NCBI GenBank assembly: GCA_017458125.1
Contig: JAFTGB010000038.1
Location: forward strand, 1 to 45,700
Direction: 5' to 3'
Source: Prevotella sp.
Lineage (GTDB): Bacteria; Bacteroidota; Bacteroidia; Bacteroidales; Bacteroidaceae
DNA length: 45,700 bases
Shown here piece by piece: positions 40,197 to 45,700 of this stretch. A program made the position numbers and the translations under genes. Every line of letters begins with the position of its first letter. Within the stretch, counting starts at the first letter, position 1. The notes beneath the pieces were generated by a model. It saw only the letters and a list, made by a program, of their open reading frames with translations, ran no database searches and had not been told where the DNA came from.

Positions 40197-42488
40197 CACT
40201 TTCTGCCAGTGGTAGCGGTCAGTCTTGGTTATCCAGCCGTCGCGCATCCAACGGGAGATAATCATGCGCATGGCCGATTCCGAGCAGTAGCCGCGCTTCA
40301 AGGCCCGCAGGTCGTCGATGGTGAACGTAGGAGCCAGCTGGTCAAACACGGAGTGGTTGGCACCATACCGCTGGCACTCGTCACTGGCCTCCACATACTG
40401 GCTCTGCAAGGCTTCTCCGAAAGTCTTGATCTGCTGCATCAGACAGTAGTCAGCCATCAGCAGGGCAAACTCCAGACATTGCTTCGACTCCTTGTCCTTG
40501 CCTGTCAACAGATGGAAGATGACCCCGCAACGGAAGCCGATGACGGCAGCACGCTTGCGATACGTGTCCTTCACGTGGTCAATGTCCTTGGCAGCCTCCA
40601 CACGTTTCTGCTCCACCCACTCTTCGATGGCTTTCCTCAAACGAGGGGTGTCAACCAATCCTGAGTAGGAGCGCAACCGAGTGACAGCCTCCTGAATCCG
40701 AGCCTCATCCTCTGCCGAGCGGCGGCCAAACTTGGGCATCTTCGAGAAACTTGCATCAGGCATTTCAGCCACGAGAATTCGGGAGCTGAGTCCGTTCTCG
40801 ATGTTGTCGCTCTTGAAGCACTTGCGCATGGCTCCGTTCGTGCCAAGCAGCGTCCAGTTGTAAGCCACCTTCACCACACCGCTCTCTGCTTGGTCGGAGT
40901 TGTAGTCCTGTCCCCACTCACCCTTGTCAAAGCTCAAACGATAGATGTCATACTTCGAACTCCATGAGCCTGCACCGTTCGTTTTTCGGAGCGTGTCAAG
41001 TTCCTCTCCGAAGGAATACAATGTATGCCCAGCCGAGTTCTTGAAGCGCTTCAACAGCGTGGAACACGAGACCGTCACCGGCACCATTCTTATCAACACA
41101 TGAGGGTCTTCGGGAGCCTTCTCGTTGGCTTTGCGCCCTTTCTTGCGCTCCTTCCACTCTTCCTCGCGTTTACGGGCCAGTGCGTCCTCTTCGTCAAACT
41201 GACGTTTCCAGACATCCACGGCATTCTTCACCACCGACTTGTTGCTGGCCTGCTCACCACGGATAATCGACATCAACCCCAGGTGCTGCAAATTACCGTC
41301 GCAATACTGAATCTGCACCTGATCAGCGTATGCCGCAGCAATAGGCAGCACGCCGCAGAGCACAGGCATGTGCATTGACACCGGCACCCCCACGAGCGAT
41401 TCCTTCAAACCAACAGGCAAGGCCTTTCTAAGTGAAGAGTGAATAGTGAAGAGTGAAGAATCTGCTTGCGTATCCAGTGAGTCTGTATCGAGTTCGGGGT
41501 GAGCGGTAGCAAATTCTTCACTCTTCACTCTTAACGCTTCACTTTCTACAATCTGCTTCATCAGCCGCGAACCCTTTGTAGGCTCCTTGCAGGCAGAGTG
41601 AACGATGCTTCTCATCTCCTGCTCAGAGAGGCCATATCGAGGCATGATTTCCAGCAGCCACTCTTCCGAATTGTCGCAGATGGCCCGCAGATTAGCCGCC
41701 AACTGGTGCAGCTTATCGTTACGCTCGCCCTCAGTAGGTTCGCCCCCCATGCGCTGCCAGTACTCGGCAATGATAGAGGTATAGGCGATGCCCTTGAATG
41801 ATGTAGGGAACAGACCCTCCCCCCTGCCCCTCCCTGTATGGAGGGGAGTAGAATGTTCTGCCGCTGACGAAACTGTTGCTTTTTCGCCCTGAGAGTAATC
41901 ACTCCCCTCCCTCACAGGGAGGGGCTGGGGGAGAGTCTGCTCAAACAGCCGCTCCGAGACATATCGGGTATGGCTCTCCGGCACCATATAGATGCAGCGG
42001 TCATAGCCCTTTACCTTCACGTCCGGCTCGAAACCCGTAGCCTCCTTCATCAGTTCTTGAGCCTGCTCGGCAGTCATGCCCTCCGGCAGTTCCACCAGCA
42101 CATGCGTGCCACGACGTACCGATTCCTCAATGAGCAAGACGGTCATGCCTCCAATTTCTGGCGCAGCCTCCATTTCTAATTTCTCATTACTCATTCCTAA
42201 TTTGGACAGAATGTCCATCGTGTGCCCCTTCTCATCGAAGTCCATCATCAGCCTCGGCAATGGCTTCAGCGCATCAGCTGCAGCACGGTGATTGTTACGA
42301 AACTCCGCACAACTCGGCGTCCACACCGGCAGACGATGCTTCAACTCTTCCTGCCCTTTCTCTATCCTTGCGCACATCTCTGCCAGCCAAGGCTCGCGGC
42401 GCAACCGTTCCCAGTTCTCTCTCCCGGCAGGGAGGCAAGGAGCGCCATGCCCCTTACCTATGCATGTGAAGATCTTCTTCGTCATCAT
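40182..42488 (-). CDS. BT4734/VirE-N and DUF3987 protein with in-frame repeat insertions
   Basis: This protein of about 768 aa (ATG 42488; alternatives 42503 and 42485) starts TKKIFTCIGKGHG. It has a BT4734-like VirE N-terminal region (about 20-200, WTPSCAEFRNNHRAAADALKPLPRLMMDFDEKG...GTHVLVELPEGMT) and a DUF3987-type C-terminal region (about 370-700; GLMSIIRGEQASNKSVVKNAV, FGEELDTLRKT, SSRILVAEMPD). Such proteins are linked to primase or helicase functions on mobile elements and to polysaccharide loci in Bacteroides, but the role is unknown. Three in-frame segments derive from repeat DNA: about 42155-42200, 41811-41939 and 41431-41543. The open frame through them suggests the gene is still translated. 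Confidence 0.8.
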   Translation of the reverse strand: MMTKKIFTCIGKGHGAPCLPAGRENWERLRREPWLAEMCARIEKGQEELKHRLPVWTPSCAEFRNNHRAAADALKPLPRLMMDFDEKGHTMDILSKLGMSNEKLEMEAAPEIGGMTVLLIEESVRRGTHVLVELPEGMTAEQAQELMKEATGFEPDVKVKGYDRCIYMVPESHTRYVSERLFEQTLPQPLPVREGSDYSQGEKATVSSAAEHSTPLHTGRGRGEGLFPTSFKGIAYTSIIAEYWQRMGGEPTEGERNDKLHQLAANLRAICDNSEEWLLEIMPRYGLSEQEMRSIVHSACKEPTKGSRLMKQIVESEALRVKSEEFATAHPELDTDSLDTQADSSLFTIHSSLRKALPVGLKESLVGVPVSMHMPVLCGVLPIAAAYADQVQIQYCDGNLQHLGLMSIIRGEQASNKSVVKNAVDVWKRQFDEEDALARKREEEWKERKKGRKANEKAPEDPHVLIRMVPVTVSCSTLLKRFKNSAGHTLYSFGEELDTLRKTNGAGSWSSKYDIYRLSFDKGEWGQDYNSDQAESGVVKVAYNWTLLGTNGAMRKCFKSDNIENGLSSRILVAEMPDASFSKMPKFGRRSAEDEARIQEAVTRLRSYSGLVDTPRLRKAIEEWVEQKRVEAAKDIDHVKDTYRKRAAVIGFRCGVIFHLLTGKDKESKQCLEFALLMADYCLMQQIKTFGEALQSQYVEASDECQRYGANHSVFDQLAPTFTIDDLRALKRGYCSESAMRMIISRWMRDGWITKTDRYHWQKVKSEE
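41431..41543. repeat. In-frame inverted-repeat segment built from gagtgaa units
   Basis: Left arm agtgaagagtgaatagtgaa... and right arm ...ttcactcttcactctt are inverted copies around about 45 bp. The right arm contains the 30-bp sequence also found at 40167-40196. It codes residues such as LRVKSEEFATA and SLFTIHSSLRK. Confidence 0.75.
41811..41939. repeat. 129-bp in-frame MITE-like element
   Basis: Imperfect 39-bp terminal inverted repeats (starting cagaccctcccc and cagactctcccc, each with an internal ccctcc...ggagggg hairpin) enclose about 51 bp. The length is exactly 43 codons. It codes QTLPQPLPVREG...GRGRGEGL. No transposase is present. Confidence 0.8.
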
Positions 42489-42493
42489 CTCGC

Positions 42494-42931
42494 TTACTCC
42501 CATATCGTTTCCTCCTTTCTGGTCTTAAAGTACGACATAATCTCGTCCGTCTCCTCCTGATATAAGGCTTTGGTCAGAGCCAACCCGTACTTCTTCGGGA
42601 ACTTGAACGTGACATACACGAACTCCTCATCCATACGGCGGCGACCGTTATAGGGTCTGATCTGCGGGCGGGTCATCTTCACTGCTCCGTGGACCGTCTC
42701 GTAGAGCGTCTCATGGAGCGGGCCTCTCGAACCAACCCTGATTCGCTTCACCCGGGTACGACCGTCTTGGTCCACCTCGATGCCTGCACGATAGCGTATG
42801 CGCTCACCACTGGTCACCTCCTTCTCCTGCTCCCACGGACACGGATAGACATTGATGTCACCGTTGGTCTGAAAGTTGATACTGCCGTCCATCTTCACGG
42901 CCTGCAAAATCCCTGCTTGAAATTTTTTCAT
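42494..42931 (-). CDS. Conserved-looking unknown protein upstream of the VirE-like gene
   Basis: From ATG 42931 the product is 145 aa (MKKFQAGILQAVKMDGSINFQTNGDINVYPCPWEQEKEV...). It is basic, predicted mostly beta then helix, and ends with YVTFKFPKKYGLALTKALYQEETDEIMSYFKTRKEETIWE. A GTG at 43015 would add 28 low-complexity residues and overlaps a leader hairpin, so I prefer the ATG. Its stop lies 5 bp before or overlaps the VirE-like start, and the two are probably cotranslated. I do not recognise a domain; it may be a DNA- or nucleotide-associated partner of the VirE-like protein. Confidence 0.7.
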   Translation of the reverse strand: MKKFQAGILQAVKMDGSINFQTNGDINVYPCPWEQEKEVTSGERIRYRAGIEVDQDGRTRVKRIRVGSRGPLHETLYETVHGAVKMTRPQIRPYNGRRRMDEEFVYVTFKFPKKYGLALTKALYQEETDEIMSYFKTRKEETIWE

Positions 42932-43015
42932 CTTTTGCTGATTCGGCTTCGAAGAAGTTCCAGCAGTCCGATGGCCATCTTTCACGTGAAAACTACCTTC
43001 GCTCCGTCTCAGCAC

Positions 43016-43063
43016 CCCACTGCCTTCTCAGTGGGCTTTAAATGGTTTGACGGTGCAAAGGTA
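43016..43063 (-). promoter_or_regulatory. -7 box and leader hairpin of the VirE-like operon
   Basis: TACCTTTG (43063-43056) has no clear TTTG 19-21 bp upstream. A perfect 7-bp hairpin (cccactg/cagtggg, 43016-43035) follows in the leader. Confidence 0.5.
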
Positions 43064-43082
43064 CGGCGAAATAAATAGAGAA

Positions 43083-43124
43083 ATCCCCTATATAGGGCCT
43101 ACCGATAGCTCCTATATAGGGGAT
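43083..43124. repeat. Perfect 14-bp inverted repeat, each arm holding CCTATATAGG
   Basis: Arms 43083-43096 and 43111-43124 are exact reverse complements around a 14-nt loop, and each contains the self-palindrome CCTATATAGG. It lies 28 bp past the stop of the 43152-43580 gene and 20 bp upstream of the -7 box of the next gene. Either a terminator (weak T-rich run follows) or a two-site operator. Confidence 0.75.
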
Positions 43125-43151
43125 GATGGTGCTGACTGTCAACCAGTTATG

Positions 43152-43580
43152 TCAATCCTCGAAAATCCTGTCAATCTCCTTCGAACGCGAAGGCAGCGTG
43201 CCCGTCTGTTGGAAGTCCCACTTCTCCTGCGCCAGATTGCTGATACCCCACAGCCGCTCAAATGTCTTCCATTTCGACTTGATGCCCAGCCGCTCGCCAA
43301 ACACCTCGGCGATATACATTGCCTGCTTGCGCGTCGTATTCTGCTTCAGATGGCAGCGTTTGTCTACGAAGCCCGCCTCTTGCAGCCGCTTCCAATACCG
43401 CATCGCCTCTTCCGATGCCAGCACACTACTTAATTTCTCTTCGTTTTCTGGCAACGAAACATCATCCTTCCGCACCCTGTCTGCCACATTGACCTGAGCC
43501 TTGTCCACGCTCAGATACACATTCTGGTTGTCGTGTATGTCGATATACGACCCTTTTACATAAATATTGTTTCCTGCCAT
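43152..43580 (-). CDS. Unknown small protein with GxxxDxHDN motif
   Basis: This 142-aa protein (MAGNNIYVKGSYIDIHDNQNVYLSVDKAQVNV...) has a short N-terminal beta segment, an acidic linker and a helical, basic C-terminal half (EAMRYWKRLQEAGFVDKRCHLKQNTTRKQAMYIAEVFGERLGIKSKWKTFERLWG). The N-terminal segment resembles the end of the preceding protein (IRVSGDWNDVHDNEAV). It starts 14 bp after that gene, so the two form an operon. I do not recognise a family. Confidence 0.65.
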   Translation of the reverse strand: MAGNNIYVKGSYIDIHDNQNVYLSVDKAQVNVADRVRKDDVSLPENEEKLSSVLASEEAMRYWKRLQEAGFVDKRCHLKQNTTRKQAMYIAEVFGERLGIKSKWKTFERLWGISNLAQEKWDFQQTGTLPSRSKEIDRIFED

Positions 43581-43594
43581 CAGCCTCTGTGGTT

Positions 43595-44025
43595 TTAGAA
43601 GTTCACCGCCTCATTGTCGTGTACGTCATTCCAGTCGCCGCTCACCCTGATGTCGCCGTCGGCAGTCAGCGCCAGATTGGGCAACTCTGGGACGGGCATC
43701 ACCTCGCTGAGGGCCTTATACTCCTCGGCGTCAGCTTCGTTGGGAAGGGCTTTCTGCAAAACAAAAGCCACCAGCGACAAAATCTTTACATTACGAATCT
43801 TTTCCAGCAGCGACCTCAGCTTTTGCTGTGAAATAACGATAAACTTTTTTTCTCGGAAACCTTCTCCGACGAAAATTCCTTCCCTTCATAGGCAAGGACA
43901 CGCTCCTTCCAGAGGTCACGCTCGGTTTTCAACTGCGCCACCTCAGCCTCCAGTTGTGCTATACGCACATCCTTTGCACTCATGCCACTCTGGAGGTTCA
44001 AAAATTCGTCTGGAGTTAGATTCAT
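43595..44025 (-). pseudogene. Small coiled-coil protein gene split by a frame change at A7
   Basis: The first frame runs from ATG 44025 (MNLTPDEFLNLQSGMSAKDVRIAQLEAEVAQLKTERDLW...) through a coiled coil to a stop near 43816. The second frame (KKFIVISQQKLRSLLEKIRNVKILSLVAFVLQKALP...GDWNDVHDNEAVNF) is open from the A7 run (T7 on plus, 43845-43851) to the stop at 43595 and lacks its own normal start. A -1 shift at A7 joins both into a natural protein of about 143 aa. It may be a pseudogene, a sequencing error or programmed frameshifting. A promoter (44066-44034) directly precedes it. No known family. Confidence 0.65.
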
Positions 44026-44033
44026 ACAAATGG

Positions 44034-44087
44034 CAAAGGTACACAAAATCCCCTCTTCTCAGCAAAGAATCGGAGAGGATTTTGTGT
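44034..44087 (-). promoter_or_regulatory. Promoter embedded in an inverted repeat after hicB
   Basis: TTTG (44066-44063), 21 bp, TACCTTTG (44041-44034) on the minus strand. An inverted repeat of 11 bp plus 3 bp (acacaaaatcc 44041-44051 with 44077-44087) places the -33 box in its loop. It lies between the hicB stop (44104) and the next gene, so it may also terminate hicB transcription. Confidence 0.6.
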
Positions 44088-44103
44088 TAAAAATTATAAA
44101 TCC

Positions 44104-44452
44104 TTATATTACCGCCACCTTGTTCAATTCGTTGCGGATGGCGCGGTTGATGAAGTCGTTGATTGTCGTTCCCGATGCAGCCACGAAAGCCGCTACGCGC
44201 GAATGTAGTTCTGATGACATCCTGAGATTCAGTTTGCCACTATAGGGCTTAGCAGGCTCCATGCCATCAGCCTTACAACCCTCGATATAGCTGTCGATGC
44301 CAGCCTCGAAGTCCTGCCTGAGTTCGTCGAGCGTCTGCCCCTCATAAGCTATCAAGTCCTTGCCCATGCCCTGCACCTTACCCACCAGGCAGTTGTCATC
44401 CCGGCTGTATTCCACAGCTACCCTTGTAGCCCTTGTACTCTAAATAATCCAT
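44104..44452 (-). pseudogene. hicB: HicB-type antitoxin, frameshifted near its 5' end
   Basis: ATG 44452 starts MDYLEYKGYKGS, the usual HicB N-terminus. One extra base near 44415-44418 shifts the frame to an early stop; the other frame continues exactly as expected with VEYSRDDNCLVGKVQGMGKDLIAYEG. The rest is intact to 44104: an HicB RNase-H-like fold and a C-terminal DNA-binding segment (KLNLRMSSELHSRVAAFVAASGTTINDFINRAIRNEL). A GTG at 44415 could still make a 103-aa protein lacking the first strand. HicB normally blocks the HicA RNase and represses the operon. Its toxin here is only a remnant. Confidence 0.8.
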
Positions 44453-44473
44453 ATCTTTTGCCTCCTTATGATA

Positions 44474-44539
44474 TTAATCATACGTGAAGTCCTTCGGTCG
44501 CTTCTTGAATCGCTCTACCAGTTTCTCCTTCGAACCCAT
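44474..44539 (-). pseudogene. hicA: hicA toxin remnant (first 21 codons)
   Basis: ATG 44539 gives MGSKEKLVERFKKRPKDFTYD then stop. This matches the start of long-form HicA toxins (typically M-G-x-K-E-K-L-x-x-R-F), whose conserved dsRBD-like GxGSHR-region and catalytic His are missing. It lies 21 bp before hicB in the normal order. An internal deletion is the simplest explanation. The call rests on the short N-terminal likeness plus the adjacent hicB. Confidence 0.65.
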
Positions 44540-44558
44540 AATCTTTGCTTCTTGGGCA

Positions 44559-44586
44559 CAAAGGTACTAAATTTGGTACTAACCGC
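44559..44586 (-). promoter_or_regulatory. hic promoter with direct repeats TTAGTACC
   Basis: TACCTTTG (44566-44559) is the -7 box. TTAGTACC occurs twice 12 bp apart on the minus strand, the downstream copy overlapping the -7 box, which fits a repressor site for HicB. A small inverted repeat (ccgcca/tggcgg, 44583-44601) lies just upstream. Confidence 0.5.
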
Positions 44587-44696
44587 CAGATGTTTTGGCG
44601 GAATTATTAAATCACCCCCACAAATTCGCCGATGACTCTGAAATTCTCTGCAGTACACGTTCCTACCCCCGCGTGTTTAATAGATTTTTGATAAAT

Positions 44697-44720
44697 TGAT
44701 TGCGCAAATTTGCGCAATCA
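44697..44720. repeat. Perfect 24-bp palindrome
   Basis: The half-site TGATTGCGCAAA (44697-44708) is followed directly by its reverse complement. It stands alone in a gene-free stretch (44602-44807) between the hic locus and the following plus-strand genes. It has no T run. Possible operator, recombination site or replication-related site. Confidence 0.75.
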
Positions 44721-44807
44721 TTCTTCATTTCACCTTAATTAAATCTAAAAACATTCATTTTCATAACATTTTTGAATATTATTCGTGCAAGTTTCATATA
44801 AAAATGC

Positions 44808-44815
44808 TATCTTTG
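44808..44815 (+). promoter_or_regulatory. -7 box of the small Asp-rich gene
   Basis: TATCTTTG ends 17 nt before ATG 44833. The -33 region is poorly matched. Confidence 0.5.
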
Positions 44816-44832
44816 CATCGGTAACTAAAAAT

Positions 44833-45028
44833 ATGCTTATGGGATTCTTCGACAACAAACCAAAGAAAAAAGGTGGGCTATTCGATAGCAAGTATGAGCC
44901 AGAGGCGCAAGCATATACCGTATAATGACACCCACGATTCCCACATTTGGGATTGGGATGCCAAAGACAAAGACGGTGATGGCTATCGTGATGGCAGTGT
45001 AGGTGATAGTGATTTGTGGGATGATTAG
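44833..45028 (+). pseudogene. Small Asp-rich protein with DxDxDG loop, apparently split by a frameshift
   Basis: ATG 44833 codes MLMGFFDNKPKKKGGLFDSKYEPE and then goes out of frame to a stop at 44923. A +1 frame from about 44906 continues RKHIPYNDTHDSHIWDWDAKDKDGDGYRDGSVGDSDLWDD to TAG 45028. Skipping one base near 44905 (gaggcgc) joins them into a 64-aa protein. Alternatively the second part is its own 44-aa ORF from ATG 44894. The DAKDKDGDGYRDG stretch resembles an EF-hand or dockerin-type calcium loop. No signal peptide, no known function. The zinc-ribbon membrane gene follows 24 bp later. Confidence 0.55.
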
Positions 45029-45052
45029 TTAATAATTTAAAATACTAAGATT

Positions 45053-45487
45053 ATGTATTGCAAATATTGTGGAAAAGAAATTGCTGACGATTCAAAGTTT
45101 TGTCAGCATTGTGGTGGAGAACAAGTAGCACAAAGTTCTAAAAAAGAGATGGCAGAATCTAAATCAGGAACTCCAATAGAGGAGGGAAAAGTGATAGAAA
45201 TACCCACTATTAAAACAAATTTCTCAGAAAGAACAAAGTGGTTATTATTGGCTTATGGAACATGGTTTATTTTTAATCTATATTGGCTGCTTGTTGGTAA
45301 TAAAGCATCAGATGCTAGCGAATACTTTCGGCCATTCTCATCGGGATGGTATTCTTCTCTTAGCTACTATGACATAACTGAGTTCCTAATTTATGTTGTA
45401 GGAGTGCCATTGGCAATTTGGGGAGTAAAAATGTTGAAGCAGAAAATTGATAAAACATCTAATACTCCAACACCAAAAGACACGTAA
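45053..45487 (+). CDS. Zinc-ribbon membrane protein
   Basis: This 144-aa protein starts with a C4 zinc ribbon (MYCKYCGKEIADDSKFCQHCGGEQ; Cys3, 6, 17, 20). A polar linker follows, then two hydrophobic helices (about 63-82, WLLLAYGTWFIFNLYWLLVG, and about 106-126, EFLIYVVGVPLAIWGVKML) and a Lys/Thr-rich tail. It is typical of the many zf-ribbon membrane proteins of Bacteroidota with unknown roles. Its base composition is clearly more AT-rich than the core genes in the window, which suggests a different origin. It likely shares a transcript with the small Asp-rich gene. Confidence 0.8.
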   Translation: MYCKYCGKEIADDSKFCQHCGGEQVAQSSKKEMAESKSGTPIEEGKVIEIPTIKTNFSERTKWLLLAYGTWFIFNLYWLLVGNKASDASEYFRPFSSGWYSSLSYYDITEFLIYVVGVPLAIWGVKMLKQKIDKTSNTPTPKDT

Positions 45488-45590
45488 AGTTAATATTTCA
45501 AATATCTGTTTTTATATTCATTTCTGAATCTATTTGAATATTTGGCTATAGAAATAACATACTGAACTTTCGCAAGTGAATATTCATTCA

Positions 45591-45700
45591 TCAAGCGACT
45601 AATTTATACATTTGATAGAGTTTATGGAACTTAGGATTGGCATCAATAACCGCAGAAAGCAGTTCACTGGCATCGGCAGAGATCATCTCTGCGATTTCCA
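45591..45700 (-). CDS. 3' end of an unknown protein gene entering from the right edge
   Basis: The minus strand is open from the window end to TGA at 45593-45591, giving EIAEMISADASELLSAVIDANPKFHKLYQMYKLVA. It looks like a helical C-terminus with good codon usage, but too little is present to assign a family. The 45488-45590 gap before it is AT-rich with no clear feature. Confidence 0.45.
   Translation of the reverse strand, partial: EIAEMISADASELLSAVIDANPKFHKLYQMYKLVA

Noticed and set aside
41811-41939. Insertion sequence
   Set aside because: Inverted ends are present but there is no room for a transposase; described instead as a MITE-like repeat.

Overview
The window looks like a chromosomal segment from a Bacteroidota species, most likely a Prevotella-like member of the Bacteroidales. 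Three things point there: promoters of the form TTTG-N19-21-TAnnTTTG before most transcription units, start codons that generally lack Shine-Dalgarno sequences, and typical gene content (Wza/Wzc capsule export, PyrK/PyrD class 1B dihydroorotate dehydrogenase, type III glutamine synthetase, a CBM20-GH77 MalQ, LytS/LytTR regulation and BT4734-like VirE/DUF3987 proteins). Species cannot be settled from the sequence alone.

Layout. 1-4.9 kb, minus strand: the 5' part of an AAA-ATPase-like gene, then a polysaccharide-export operon (tyrosine kinase wzc with a Gly-Tyr repeat tail, HAD hydrolase, lipoprotein wza, tiny His9 membrane protein). 5.1-6.3 kb: a divergent pair, a secreted Spy/CpxP-like small protein and slyD, around two FNR-box-like palindromes. 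6.4-9.9 kb: aroC, a candidate small RNA, pyrD/pyrK and an XRE regulator with a self-operator-like palindrome. 9.9-10.6 kb is AT-rich with no gene. 10.6-16.9 kb: holA, an orphan HsdR-N-like protein, a zinc-ribbon coiled-coil protein with Nif3, a PurF-like enzyme without its nucleophile cysteine, and a FetAB-like ABC pair. 16.9-22 kb: the agmatine-to-putrescine genes aguA and aguB, split by a RelE-like toxin-antitoxin module and a 22-bp-period repeat array, then glnN. 22-28.1 kb: gph, malQ, mltG, glnS. 28.2-36.6 kb: a second 22-bp-period array, then a long plus-strand run of TPR protein, DedA, TolC, HlyD/MacA, MacB-type ATPase, FtsX-type permease, LytS kinase and LytTR regulator, which reads as a tripartite efflux pump with its own two-component system. 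36.7-39.5 kb: queC, radA and an acyl-ACP thioesterase.

39.6-45.7 kb is accessory and degraded. It holds a DUF5675 protein, a BT4734/VirE-DUF3987 protein carrying several in-frame insertions of repeat DNA, three small unknown proteins, a hicA remnant with a frameshifted hicB, a small Asp-rich protein apparently split by a frameshift, a zinc-ribbon membrane protein and the end of another gene. Three possible single-base frameshifts lie within about 1.2 kb here. That means either decay of a mobile or defence locus or local sequence errors.

A recurring theme is that gaps between genes are filled with short tandem repeats (cggaataa, aattgag, aagaagc, aacgaaa, gagtgaa). These also supply the termini of several proteins and, in the accessory block, sit in frame inside genes. 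No rRNA, tRNA, intact insertion sequence or CRISPR array was found.
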